A stretch of DNA of 64,000 nt from Streptomyces sp. V1I1. GTDB lineage: Bacteria; Actinomycetota; Actinomycetes; Streptomycetales; Streptomycetaceae. Under the pieces are notes generated by a model, which saw nothing but the letters and a program-made list of their open reading frames with translations, did not search any database and had not been told where the DNA came from. Position numbers and translations under genes: made by a program. Below, piece after piece: positions 42,956 through 51,320 of the stretch (the first letter of the stretch is position 1; each line of letters starts with the position of its first letter). The DNA lies in assembly GCF_030817355.1 (NCBI RefSeq), contig NZ_JAUSZH010000001.1, positions 6,448,501-6,512,500 of the forward strand, read 5' to 3'.

Positions 42956-43432
42956 ATGATCAGAATCGCCACTCCCGACGAACTCGACGCCATCGCCGCC
43001 CTGCACGCCGAGGCGCGCGCCAGCTACTACCGCGGCCACATCCCCGACGAGGCCTTCGACAGCCCCGCCGAGCACGCCCGCACCCGCGCAGGCTGGGTCA
43101 CGGCGATCGAGCGGGGAGCGGTGCTGTGCGCCGTACGGGACGGGGTGGTCGCGGGGGTCGCAGTCTCCCGCGAGGTGGACGGCGTCATGACCCTCACCCA
43201 GCTCCACGTCGCCCCGAAGCGCTGGCGCGACGGCATCGGCACCGCTCTGCACGCCGCGTGCATCGAGGCCTGGCAGCGCGCGGGCGTGGACACGGCCCGC
43301 TTGGAGGTCTTCCAACACAACACCCGCGCCCAGGCCTTCTACGCCCGCCAGGGCTGGCTCCCGGACCCTGACGAGCCGCGCTCGGGGGACCACCTGGTGC
43401 TGCGGCTCACAGTGCCGCCGACGTCGGAATGA
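42956..43432 (+). CDS. GNAT-family N-acetyltransferase
   Basis: A 158-residue GNAT protein with the acetyl-CoA loop (LTQLHVAPKRWRDGIGTALHAACI) and the C-terminal FQHNTRAQAFYARQGW motif. It probably acetylates a small amine or a protein N-terminus. ATG 42956 is used; GTG 42950 just upstream is an equal option. Confidence 0.83.
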   Translation: MIRIATPDELDAIAALHAEARASYYRGHIPDEAFDSPAEHARTRAGWVTAIERGAVLCAVRDGVVAGVAVSREVDGVMTLTQLHVAPKRWRDGIGTALHAACIEAWQRAGVDTARLEVFQHNTRAQAFYARQGWLPDPDEPRSGDHLVLRLTVPPTSE

Positions 43433-43497
43433 AGCCGGTCGCGGTGCGTGTTCACCTCTTGGCGGAGGTGGCCTCCGCACCGTACGACCCTGGAGTG

Positions 43498-44247
43498 ATG
43501 AAGAAGATGCGCGTCGAGATCTGGAGCGACATCGCCTGCCCCTGGTGCTACATCGGCAAGGCACGCTTCGAGAAGGGACTCGCGGCCTTCGCCCACCGCG
43601 ACGACATCGAGGTGGTCCACCGCTCCTTCGAGCTCGACCCGAGCCGGGCCAAGCACGACACCGCTCCCGTGGTCGAGATGCTGGCGAAGAAGTACGGCCG
43701 CACCATCGACGAGGCCCGGGCCATGGAGGAGCACGTCGCCTCCAACGCCCGCTCCGAGGGGCTCGAGTACCGGACGGAGGGCCGTGATCACGGGAACACC
43801 TTCGACATCCACCGGCTGCTGCATCTGGCCAAGGCCCGTGGCCGCCAGGACCAGCTGCTGGACCTCGCCTACCGGGCGAACTTCGCCGACGAGCGGTCCG
43901 TCTTCGACCGTGACGTGCTGATCACGCTCGCGGTCGAGGCCGGTCTGGACGCGGACGAGGCCCGGGCGGTCCTCGCCGACGAGACGGCGTACGCCGACGA
44001 CGTGCGGGCCGACGAGCGCGAGGCCGCCGAGCTCGGCGCGACCGGGGTGCCATTCTTCGTACTCGACCGCCGCTACGGGGTCTCCGGCGGCCAGCCCGCC
44101 GAAGTCTTCACGCAGGCGCTGGAGCAGGCCTGGCAGGGCCGGGCGATCACCCCGATCGGCACCGACGCCGCCGCCTGTGACGCCGACGGTTCCTGCGAGG
44201 TCCCGCAGACCCGTCCTGACGGCACACCGACCGTTGAGCACAGCTGA
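43498..44247 (+). CDS. FrnE-like DsbA-family oxidoreductase
   Basis: A 249-residue thioredoxin-fold protein with a C14-P-W-C17 active site (SDIACPWCYIGK), the helical insertion typical of FrnE, and a cis-proline loop ATGVPFFV. No signal peptide, so it acts in the cytosol as a disulfide oxidoreductase or isomerase. The C-terminus adds a second cysteine pair (AACDADGSCEV). Starts at 43498 or 43507 are both possible; GGAG lies 2 and 11 nt upstream. Confidence 0.86.
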   Translation: MKKMRVEIWSDIACPWCYIGKARFEKGLAAFAHRDDIEVVHRSFELDPSRAKHDTAPVVEMLAKKYGRTIDEARAMEEHVASNARSEGLEYRTEGRDHGNTFDIHRLLHLAKARGRQDQLLDLAYRANFADERSVFDRDVLITLAVEAGLDADEARAVLADETAYADDVRADEREAAELGATGVPFFVLDRRYGVSGGQPAEVFTQALEQAWQGRAITPIGTDAAACDADGSCEVPQTRPDGTPTVEHS

Positions 44248-44306
44248 ACGGTGCCCCGCGGCAATTCGTGATTGACCACAGCTGCGGGGCGTCGGAGGGT
44301 GATCCC

Positions 44307-45389
44307 ATGGAGACCCTTCGCACGCTGGCCGGCGCCGAGTTCGTGCCCGGCACGACGTATCTGAACACTGCGAGCTGCGGGCGGCTGCCGCGCCGGGCGG
44401 TCCAGGCGGTGAAGACGCTCGCCGACGAGCTGGCCGCCGGGCGACCCGGTGGCGCCGGGGACTACTCCGCGATGAACGCCGCCCGCCGGTCTTTCGCCCG
44501 GCTCAGCGGCGTGGACGAGGACCGGGTGGCCGCCGGAGGCTCGGTCTCGGTGCATGTGGGGCTGATCGCGGCCTCGCTGCCGTCCGGCGCGGAGATCCTG
44601 TTCCCCGAGGGTGAGTTCTCCTCCGTCATCACGCCTTTCACCGTGCGCGGCGACCTCAAGCTGCGCTACGCGCCGCTGGACGCGCTCGCCGACGCGGTAC
44701 GGCCGGGCACCGCGCTGGTGGCCTTCTCCGCGGTGCAGTCCGCCGACGGCCGGGTCGCCGATCTGGCGGCGGTGCGGGCGGCGGCGGCCGCGCACGGGGC
44801 CCGTACGCTTCTCGACACCAGCCAGTCCGCGGGCTGGCTGCCGCTGGAAGCGGGCGCCTGGGACTTCACGGTCACCGGCGGATTCAAGTTTCTGCTCTGC
44901 CCGCGCGGTGTCTCCTTCCTCACCGTGACGGAGGAGGCGCAGGAGTCGGTGCCGCCCCTGCATGCCGGCCCCTTCGCCGCCGAGACCGAGAAGATGTACG
45001 GCCCGATCGAGGAGCTCGCACGCTCGGCCCGCCGCTACGACGAGCCCCCGTCCTTCCTCGCCTACCACGCGGCCGAACAGTCCCTGGCGCTGTTGGAGGA
45101 GATCGGGATCGAGGCGGTGCACGCCCATGACACCGCGCTCGCCCGGCAGTTCAGGGCGGGGCTTACGGATCTGGGGTACGAGCCGCTCCCGGGCGACTCG
45201 GCGATCGTCGCGGTACCCGGGCTCGGGGACCGCGTACCGGAACTGGCCCGCGTGGGGATCGTCGTGTCCGATCGCGCGGGCAACCTGCGTGCCGCGTTCC
45301 ATCTGTACAACTCCGCAGCCGATGTTGAACGGGTGCTGGACCGCCTCGCCGACGAGAGCGGAACCGCCCGTCCCGGAGGCGGTCGATAG
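44307..45389 (+). CDS. Class V aminotransferase-fold PLP protein
   Basis: A 360-residue fold-type I PLP enzyme with Schiff-base K194 (TVTGGFKFLLCP) and D170 in LLDTSQSAG. It is related to cysteine desulfurase/kynureninase-like class V enzymes, but there is no persulfide cysteine loop, so desulfurase activity is not supported. Substrate unknown. ATG 44307 is preceded by GGAGGGTG; the frame opens at 44268. Confidence 0.82.
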   Translation: METLRTLAGAEFVPGTTYLNTASCGRLPRRAVQAVKTLADELAAGRPGGAGDYSAMNAARRSFARLSGVDEDRVAAGGSVSVHVGLIAASLPSGAEILFPEGEFSSVITPFTVRGDLKLRYAPLDALADAVRPGTALVAFSAVQSADGRVADLAAVRAAAAAHGARTLLDTSQSAGWLPLEAGAWDFTVTGGFKFLLCPRGVSFLTVTEEAQESVPPLHAGPFAAETEKMYGPIEELARSARRYDEPPSFLAYHAAEQSLALLEEIGIEAVHAHDTALARQFRAGLTDLGYEPLPGDSAIVAVPGLGDRVPELARVGIVVSDRAGNLRAAFHLYNSAADVERVLDRLADESGTARPGGGR

Positions 45390-45398
45390 GGTGTCGGG

Positions 45399-45875
45399 GT
45401 GTCTTCGTCACTTCGCCTGGACAAGGTCACACCGGACAACGTTCTCGACGCGTGCGGGTTGAAAGTGCGGCCTGAGCAGGAGGAGTTCGTGGCCCCGGTC
45501 GCGCGGTCACTCGCCGAGGCGTATGTGCAACCCGAGATCGCCTGGCCCCGATTGATCTTCGACGGCGAGCTGCTCGTCGGTTTCGTGATGGCCTTCTTCA
45601 TGGTCCGTTTCGACCCGGACGACCCGGACGACACGCCCCGTAGTGGCCTCTGGCGGCTGAACATCGCTGCCGGTCAACAGGGCCGGGGGTACGGCCGCTT
45701 CGCTGTGGAGTCTGTGTGCGAGGAAGTCCGGAGGCGTGGGCAGACGCGTGTGACGACGACCTGGAGGCTGGGGGAGCACGGACCCGAGCGGTTCTATCTG
45801 GGGCTCGGGTTCCGCCTGACCGGAGAGAAGAGCGGCGAGCAGGTCGTCGGCGAGCTGGACCTGAACGGGGTCTGA
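45399..45875 (+). CDS. GNAT acetyltransferase similar to spermidine/diamine acetyltransferases
   Basis: A 158-residue GNAT protein. The N-terminal region (LRLDKVTPDNVLDACGL, AEAYVQPEIAWPRLIFDGELLVGF) and the loop QQGRGYGRFAVESV resemble the BltD/SpeG polyamine acetyltransferases. The C-terminal GPERFYLGLGFRLTGE is typical. Substrate assignment is tentative. GTG 45399 lies 9 nt after the aminotransferase stop; the two are likely co-transcribed. Confidence 0.82.
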   Translation: MSSSLRLDKVTPDNVLDACGLKVRPEQEEFVAPVARSLAEAYVQPEIAWPRLIFDGELLVGFVMAFFMVRFDPDDPDDTPRSGLWRLNIAAGQQGRGYGRFAVESVCEEVRRRGQTRVTTTWRLGEHGPERFYLGLGFRLTGEKSGEQVVGELDLNGV

Positions 45876-45948
45876 GAGCACCGGACCGGATGCCAGGGGC
45901 GCGGCCCTCGAAAGCCTCGCCGCATAGTCCCCGGCAGTCATCGATGAC

Positions 45949-46452
45949 CTACGCCCGAAGGCCGGGGCAGTCCGCCGTCTGGACGCAGAGGTTCTCCTCG
46001 ACCTTCCCGAGCAGCCGGGTCAGCTCCCTTCGCTCGTCCGGGTCGAGCCCCGTGAGCGTGTGCTCCTCCAGATTCGCCCACGCCTCCTCCACCGCGGAGT
46101 GCAGTGCGCAGCTGTCCTCCGTGGCCTCGACCAGCACCGCGCGCCGGTCGCCCGGGTCGGGGCAGCGGCGGACGTGTCCGGCCTGCTCCAGACGCTGGAG
46201 CATCTTCGTCACCGTGGAGGGGTCGAGCTCGACGGCCTTGATCAGCTCAGACTGGCGCACCGGGCCCGCGTCCCACAGGTGCATCATCACGAACTCCTGC
46301 CCCGGGTAGAGGCCGGCTCCCCTGAGCAGCTTGCCCGCCGCCATACGGTGCAGCCGGGCGACCCGGGAGACGGCATGGCTGACGGGCCCGGCCAGCGCGG
46401 AGCTCGGCAGCGGCTCGGTACAGACCGGGTCGGCCGCGGTCTCGGGCTTCAT
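45949..46452 (-). CDS. MarR-family transcriptional regulator
   Basis: A 167-residue protein with the MarR winged helix (VRQSELIKAVELDPSTVTKMLQRLEQAGHV and the wing DPGDRRAVLVEAT). A C-terminal dimerisation helix ends in a cysteine pair (CVQTADCPGL), which could make it thiol-sensitive. It is divergent from an old-yellow-enzyme gene with two inverted repeats between them, so it most likely represses that gene until an electrophile binds or oxidises it. Confidence 0.88.
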   Translation of the reverse strand: MKPETAADPVCTEPLPSSALAGPVSHAVSRVARLHRMAAGKLLRGAGLYPGQEFVMMHLWDAGPVRQSELIKAVELDPSTVTKMLQRLEQAGHVRRCPDPGDRRAVLVEATEDSCALHSAVEEAWANLEEHTLTGLDPDERRELTRLLGKVEENLCVQTADCPGLRA

Positions 46453-46476
46453 CGGGCCTCCTCAGGAGGGGTGGCG

Positions 46477-46568
46477 ACTGTCTGGTGGACAGTGTCCCCA
46501 AAAACTTTACCTTGGTCGGCCAATTAATGGTCTACAGTGGCACTCGGCGCGATTACTTGGCCGACCAC
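46477..46568. promoter_or_regulatory. Two inverted repeats in the MarR/OYE intergenic region
   Basis: A near-perfect long dyad has arms TTGGTCGGCCAATTAA (46512-46527) and TTACTTGGCCGACCAC (46553-46568), complementary at 14 of 16 positions with a 25-nt spacer. A second dyad, ACTGTC-TGGTG-GACAGT (46477-46493), lies close to the marR start. The 46512-46568 block spans the likely OYE promoter. Confidence 0.65.
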
Positions 46569-46588
46569 ATAAATTCTGGGGAGCTTTC

Positions 46589-47656
46589 ATGACCACCGCA
46601 TTCGACCCGATCGACCTGTCCGGCACACAGCTCGGCAACCGGATCGCCATGGCGCCGATGACCCGTAGCAGGGCGCACGGCGCGGGCCTCACAGTCACCG
46701 ACTCCACCGTCGAGTACTACGGCCAGCGCGCCTCGGCAGGCCTGATCATCACCGAGGGCATCCAGCCCTCGGTCGTCGGCCAGGGCTACCCGGACACCCC
46801 GGGCCTGCACAGCGCCGAGCAGGTGGCGGCCTGGCGCAAGGTCACCGACGCCGTGCACGCCAAGGGCGGGAAGATCTTCGCCCAGATCATGCACGCCGGA
46901 CGCATCGGCCACCCGGTGCTGTTCCCGGACGGCCAGGTGAGCGTGGCCCCGTCCGCCGTCGCCGCCGCGGGTCAGCTCTTCACGCACGAGGGTCCCAAGG
47001 ACTTCATCGCCCCGCGCGAGCTGTCCGGTGACGAAGTACGCGCCGTTGTCGGCGAGTTCGTCGAGGCGTCCCGCAACGCCATCGAGGCCGGATTCGACGG
47101 CGTCGAGCTGCACGGCGCCAACGGCTACCTCATCCACCAGTTCCTCGCCCCCAACACCAACCTGCGCACCGACGAGTGGGGCGGCTCCGTCGAGAACCGC
47201 ATCCGCTTCGCCGTCGAGGTGACGCAGGCCGTGGCCGCGGCGATCGGTGCCGAGCGGACCGGACTGCGGATCTCTCCCGGCAACCCGTACAACGACATCG
47301 CCGAGACCGACCCGGAGACGGTCTACCCCGCACTGGTCGGGGAGCTGGAGCCGCTGGGCCTCGGCTATCTGCACATCGTCGAGATGGTCCCGGGGCTCAG
47401 GGACGTGACGCTCGCGCTGCGCAAGCAGTTCAGCGGCACGTTCATCCTCAACCCGGCGACCGAGGGGCCGACCGACCACAGGGCGCTGGAGCTGATCGAG
47501 GACGGTATCGCCGACATCCTCGCCTTCGGCTCGCTGTTCCTGGCCAACCCGGACCTGCCCGTCAGGCTCAAGGCCGAAGGCCCGTACAACACCCCGGACA
47601 CGGCCACGTTCTTCGGCGGTGACGACAAGGGCTACATCGACTACCCGACCCTGTAA
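46589..47656 (+). CDS. Old yellow enzyme / alkene reductase (NemA-like)
   Basis: A 355-residue FMN-dependent TIM barrel. OYE signatures are the MAPMTRSRA N-terminus, IMHAGRIGHP, ELHGANGYLIHQFL, a NPYNDIAET loop and NPATEGPTD near the C-terminus. It reduces activated alkenes, maleimides or nitro compounds with NADPH and fits electrophile defence. ATG 46589 lies 21 nt after the right arm of the marR-linked dyad; a GGGGAG site precedes it. Confidence 0.88.
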   Translation: MTTAFDPIDLSGTQLGNRIAMAPMTRSRAHGAGLTVTDSTVEYYGQRASAGLIITEGIQPSVVGQGYPDTPGLHSAEQVAAWRKVTDAVHAKGGKIFAQIMHAGRIGHPVLFPDGQVSVAPSAVAAAGQLFTHEGPKDFIAPRELSGDEVRAVVGEFVEASRNAIEAGFDGVELHGANGYLIHQFLAPNTNLRTDEWGGSVENRIRFAVEVTQAVAAAIGAERTGLRISPGNPYNDIAETDPETVYPALVGELEPLGLGYLHIVEMVPGLRDVTLALRKQFSGTFILNPATEGPTDHRALELIEDGIADILAFGSLFLANPDLPVRLKAEGPYNTPDTATFFGGDDKGYIDYPTL

Positions 47657-47664
47657 GGCGGTTG

Positions 47665-47715
47665 TACGAATGGGCCGGGCGCCCCTCTCCGTGAGGGGCG
47701 CCCGGCCCATTCGTA
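47665..47715. terminator. 23-bp perfect bidirectional hairpin
   Basis: Arms 47665-47687 and 47693-47715 are exact complements around a TCCGT loop. The left arm reads TACGAATGGGCCGGGCGCCC and continues CTC. It separates the convergent OYE and ectD genes. Confidence 0.85.
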
Positions 47716-47725
47716 ACAGGACTGG

Positions 47726-48622
47726 CTAGCGCACCGGCGTGAAGTCCCGCGCCCCGATGAACGACGGCCTGGGCACCGGCGCCGCGAAGGGCTTGACCGC
47801 CGCGTTCTCCACGCTGTTGAAGACGATGAAGACATTGCTGCGCGGGTACGGGGTGATGTTGTCCCCGGAGCCGTGCATACAGTTGCAGTCGAACCAGGTC
47901 GCGGACCCCGCCCTGCCGGTGAACAACCGGATGCCGTGCCGGTCGGCGAACCGCGTCAGCGCCGCGTCCGAGGGCGTGCCCGCGTCCTGCATCTGCAGCG
48001 ACTTCTTGTAGTTGTCCTGCGGCGTCTCGCCCGCGCACCCCAGGAACGTCTTGTGCGACCCGGGCATGATCATCAGCCCGCCGTTGGTGTCGAGGTTCTC
48101 GGTCAGCGCGATCGAGACCGAGACGGTGCGCATGTTCGGCAGACCGTCCTCGGCGTGCCAGGTCTCGAAGTCCGAGTGCCAGTAGAAGCCCGAGGCGCCG
48201 AAGCCCGGCTTCACATTGATACGGGACTGGTGGACGTACACGTCCGAGCCGAGGATCTGCCGGGCCCTGCCCACCACCCGCTCGTCGCGCACCAGAGAGG
48301 CGAAGATCTCGCTGAGCCTGTGCACCTCGAAGACCGAGCGCACGTCCTGAGACTCAGGCTCGATGATCGAGCGCTCGTCGGCCCGTACGGCGGGATCGGC
48401 GATCAGCCGGTCCAGCTCGGCGCGGTAGAGCGCGACTTCGTCCTGCGAGATCAGCTCGTCGACGGTGAGGAAGCCGTCGCGCTCGAACTCCATCAGCCCG
48501 GAGGTGGCGATCGGCCCCGGCGCGCCGGGCGCCGACCAGACCACCGGGTCCTGGCGCGGGGTCGTCACCTCGTTCACGCCACGAGTCGGGTACAGGTCGG
48601 TGCGTACAGCGGCGGTGGTCAT
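47726..48622 (-). CDS. ectD: Ectoine hydroxylase EctD
   Basis: A 298-residue 2-oxoglutarate/Fe(II) dioxygenase. Iron ligands are H149 and D151 (YWHSDFETWH) and H250 (CMHGSGDN). The family signature QSRINVKPGFGASGFYWHSD region is present. It converts ectoine to 5-hydroxyectoine, which adds desiccation and heat protection. It starts 3 nt after the ectC stop and ends before a strong terminator. Confidence 0.96.
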   Translation of the reverse strand: MTTAAVRTDLYPTRGVNEVTTPRQDPVVWSAPGAPGPIATSGLMEFERDGFLTVDELISQDEVALYRAELDRLIADPAVRADERSIIEPESQDVRSVFEVHRLSEIFASLVRDERVVGRARQILGSDVYVHQSRINVKPGFGASGFYWHSDFETWHAEDGLPNMRTVSVSIALTENLDTNGGLMIMPGSHKTFLGCAGETPQDNYKKSLQMQDAGTPSDAALTRFADRHGIRLFTGRAGSATWFDCNCMHGSGDNITPYPRSNVFIVFNSVENAAVKPFAAPVPRPSFIGARDFTPVR

Positions 48623-48625
48623 GGA

Positions 48626-49024
48626 TCAGCCCTCCTCGGTGAGCAGCGGATAGATGCCGTTCTCGTCGTGGTCCTCCCGTCCGGTGACGGGCGGGTTGAA
48701 GACGCAGACACAGCGGAAATCGGTCTTGGGACGCATGGTGTGGCGCTCATGGCCGTCCAGCAGATACATCGTGCCGGGCTCGATCCAGTGCGTCTCGCCG
48801 GTCTCGTCGTTGGTGAGTTCGGCCTCGCCCTCCACGCAGAGCACGGCCTCGATGTGGTTCGCGTACCACATCGACGTCTCCGTACCCGCGTACAGCACGG
48901 TCTCGTGGAGCGAGAAGCCGACCTTCTCCTTGGCGAGCACGATGCGCTTGCTCTCCCAGGTCCCGGACGCCGCCTTCACATGGCGGTCGGTGTTCTCGAT
49001 GTCCTTGAACGATCGGACAATCAC
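48626..49024 (-). CDS. ectC: Ectoine synthase EctC
   Basis: A 132-residue cupin ([46 protein letters not shown]). It cyclises N-gamma-acetyl-diaminobutyrate to ectoine. The length matches the family. GTG 49024 gives the normal MIVRSF N-terminus; the frame extends further upstream into the ectB-ectC gap. Confidence 0.95.
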   Translation of the reverse strand: MIVRSFKDIENTDRHVKAASGTWESKRIVLAKEKVGFSLHETVLYAGTETSMWYANHIEAVLCVEGEAELTNDETGETHWIEPGTMYLLDGHERHTMRPKTDFRCVCVFNPPVTGREDHDENGIYPLLTEEG

Positions 49025-49082
49025 GGTGAGTTGTTGCCTTTCCTCTTCCCCGCCGGGTTCCTGCGGGGGTTGGTACGGGGGG

Positions 49083-50351
49083 TCAGGCCGTCTCGCGGAC
49101 GGAGCGGGCCAGGATGCGCAGACCCTCGTCGAGCTCCTCGGGGGAGACGGTGAGCGCGGGCAGCAGCTTGACCACCTCGCTCTCCGGGCCGGAGGTCTCA
49201 AGGAGCAGCCCCAGCTCGAAGGCGCGGGCGCAGATCGCCGAGGCGCGCGCCTTGTCCTCGAACTCCAGGCCCCACACCAGACCGCGGCCCCGGAAGCTCA
49301 CGCCCGGCTCGCCGCTCTCGCCGGCGATGGCCAGCAGCGCCTGCTCAACCTGCTCGCCGCGAGCGAGGGTCTGCTTCTCCATCTGGCCGTCGGCCCAGTA
49401 GGTGTCGAGCGCGGCGGCGGCGGTGACGAAGGCGGGGTTGTTGCCGCGGAACGTGCCGTTGTGCTCGCCCGGCTCCCAGATGTCCAGCTCCGGCTTGAAC
49501 AGGCAGAGCGACATGGGCAGTCCGTAGCCGCTGATCGACTTCGACAGAGTGACGATGTCCGGCGTGATGCCCGCCTCCTCGAAGGAGAAGAAGCCGCCGG
49601 TGCGGCCGCAGCCCATCTGGATGTCGTCGACGATCAGCAGCATGTCCTGGCGGTGGCACAGGTTCTGGAGCGCGCGCAGCCACTCGGCGCGGGCCACATT
49701 GATGCCGCCCTCGCCCTGCACGGTCTCGACGATCACAGCGGCCGGCTTGTTGAGGCCGGAGCCCTGGTCCTCGAGGAGGCGCTCGAACCAGAGGAAGTCG
49801 GGGACCTGGCCGTCGAAGTAGTTGTCGAACGGCATCGGTGTGCCGTGCACCAGCGGGATGCCGGCGCCGGCCCGCTTGAAGGCGTTGCCCGTGACGGCGA
49901 GCGAGCCGAGCGACATGCCGTGGAAGGCGTTGGTGAACGAGACGACGGACTCGCGCCCCTTCACCTTGCGGGCCAGCTTGAGCGCCGACTCGACCGCGTT
50001 GGTGCCGGTCGGGCCAGGGAACATGACCTTGTACGGAAGGTCGCGCGGCCGCAGGATCACGTTCTGGAACGACTCCAGGAAGGCGCGCTTGGCCGTGGTC
50101 GCCATGTCCAGGCCGTGCGTGATGCCGTCGCGCTCTATGTAGTCGATCAACGCGCGTTTCAGCACCGGGTTGTTGTGCCCGTAGTTGAGCGATCCGGCGC
50201 CGGCGAAGAAGTCGAGGTAGGTGTGTCCGTCCTCGTCGTGGAGGTAGCTGCCCTGCGCACGGTCGAACACAGCGGGCCAACCGCGGCAGTAGCTGCGCAC
50301 CTCCGACTCCAGGGTCTCGAAGACACTCAGGGCGGGCGGGGTGATGGTCAC
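49083..50351 (-). CDS. ectB: Diaminobutyrate-2-oxoglutarate transaminase EctB
   Basis: A 422-residue class III aminotransferase with PLP lysine in [25 protein letters not shown] and [13 protein letters not shown]. It forms L-2,4-diaminobutyrate from aspartate semialdehyde. The GTG start (50351) lies 23 nt after the ectA stop. It draws on the same aspartate-semialdehyde pool as dapA. Confidence 0.96.
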   Translation of the reverse strand: MTITPPALSVFETLESEVRSYCRGWPAVFDRAQGSYLHDEDGHTYLDFFAGAGSLNYGHNNPVLKRALIDYIERDGITHGLDMATTAKRAFLESFQNVILRPRDLPYKVMFPGPTGTNAVESALKLARKVKGRESVVSFTNAFHGMSLGSLAVTGNAFKRAGAGIPLVHGTPMPFDNYFDGQVPDFLWFERLLEDQGSGLNKPAAVIVETVQGEGGINVARAEWLRALQNLCHRQDMLLIVDDIQMGCGRTGGFFSFEEAGITPDIVTLSKSISGYGLPMSLCLFKPELDIWEPGEHNGTFRGNNPAFVTAAAALDTYWADGQMEKQTLARGEQVEQALLAIAGESGEPGVSFRGRGLVWGLEFEDKARASAICARAFELGLLLETSGPESEVVKLLPALTVSPEELDEGLRILARSVRETA

Positions 50352-50374
50352 AGCAAGTCTCCAGATGTGGGGGG

Positions 50375-50911
50375 TCAGGCGGAGAAGGGGCCGATGCGGT
50401 ACAGCACTTCCGGCTGGTGCGTTCCTTCGGGGAACAGTCCGCCGTCGAACAGGACTTCACGCGCGAGCGGCGCCCCGTGGCGCTTGGCGTACGAGGTGAA
50501 CAGCCGGTCGGACGCGGTGTTGTCGGGGGTGATGGTCGTCTCGACCTCGCGCACCCCGCGCTCGTCCGTGACCTTGGCGGTCAGCGCGTCGAGCAGCACA
50601 CCGGCGAGCCTCCGGCCGCGGTGCGCGTGGTCGACGGCGACTTGCCAGACGACCAGGGCCTCCGGGCGGTCGGGGCGCACATAGCCGGTGACGAAGGCGA
50701 TCGGCTCACCGTCACGGCCACGCGCCACCAGCGAGGTGGCTGCGAAGTCGCGACACCACAGCAGATAGCTGTACGAGGAGTTGAGGTCCAGGACCTCGGA
50801 GTCGCGGGCGATGCGCCAGATCGCGGCTCCGTCCTCCACTCGGGGGGTGTCGATCTCCGGGAATTCGTTCGGGGGGTTGGCTCGTACAAGGTCTTCTTGT
50901 GCGGCGGTCAT
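50375..50911 (-). CDS. ectA: Diaminobutyrate acetyltransferase EctA
   Basis: A 178-residue GNAT enzyme (YLLWCRDFAATSLVA, VAVDHAHRGRRLAGVLLDAL, TITPDNTASDRLF). It acetylates 2,4-diaminobutyrate at the gamma-amino group. It is the first gene of ectABCD and starts at ATG 50911 with no clear Shine-Dalgarno. A TAAATT 8 nt upstream of the ATG would suit a leaderless transcript. The frame running on to 51097 is upstream sequence. Confidence 0.95.
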   Translation of the reverse strand: MTAAQEDLVRANPPNEFPEIDTPRVEDGAAIWRIARDSEVLDLNSSYSYLLWCRDFAATSLVARGRDGEPIAFVTGYVRPDRPEALVVWQVAVDHAHRGRRLAGVLLDALTAKVTDERGVREVETTITPDNTASDRLFTSYAKRHGAPLAREVLFDGGLFPEGTHQPEVLYRIGPFSA

Positions 50912-51320
50912 GCCGAAGTAATTTACCGAGCTAATTCCGAAAATGCACTGAGGGAAGGGGTTGGGTGGAGCGCCTCTTTGTGTTATCGCGCGGGCGCGGG
51001 CGCTAGTGCTGCCGACCGGCGGTTTCAGGTGATTTGTGCTGTAAATAAGGGGCGAATCGGGCGCTCTGTGGGGTCGGTCACACATCCGTAACGGCAACGA
51101 GACCCGTCCGAATTACGCAGTTCGATCCTATCGAAATCTTGGCGTTTAGGATCGCGTAACGGGGGCAGAAGAATACGGGAAGCTGCCTGGAATAAAGCAT
51201 CTTCCCGCATTTTTAATTAACGCCGACTTTGATACCAGGAGAAATGCTGTTCACCGTCGCCGGCAGGCCCCGGTGACCGCCCGGCGGGCCGCCTCCACAG
51301 CGCCTCGTACAGTGCTCGAT
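50912..51320. other. Low-GC regulatory region between ectA and the amidohydrolase gene
   Basis: A 409-bp divergent gap clearly less GC-rich than its neighbours, with stretches such as TTTTTAATTAA near 51210. A perfect 8-bp dyad CGATCCTA / TAGGATCG lies at 51123-51130 and 51147-51154 with a 16-nt spacer. A 61-codon minus frame at 51025-51210 has no ribosome site and is not accepted. This should hold the osmoregulated ect promoter. Confidence 0.6.
51123..51154. promoter_or_regulatory. Perfect 8-bp dyad upstream of ectABCD
   Basis: CGATCCTA-N16-TAGGATCG. It is a candidate regulator site for either divergent gene. Confidence 0.4.

Noticed and set aside
48654..50684. A 676-codon plus-strand frame over the ectoine genes
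   Set aside because: It runs antisense to EctC, EctB and EctA, which have clear family signatures. High GC third positions create such frames.
51025..51210. A 61-codon minus-strand frame upstream of ectA
   Set aside because: No ribosome site or domain, and it lies over the likely ect promoter region.
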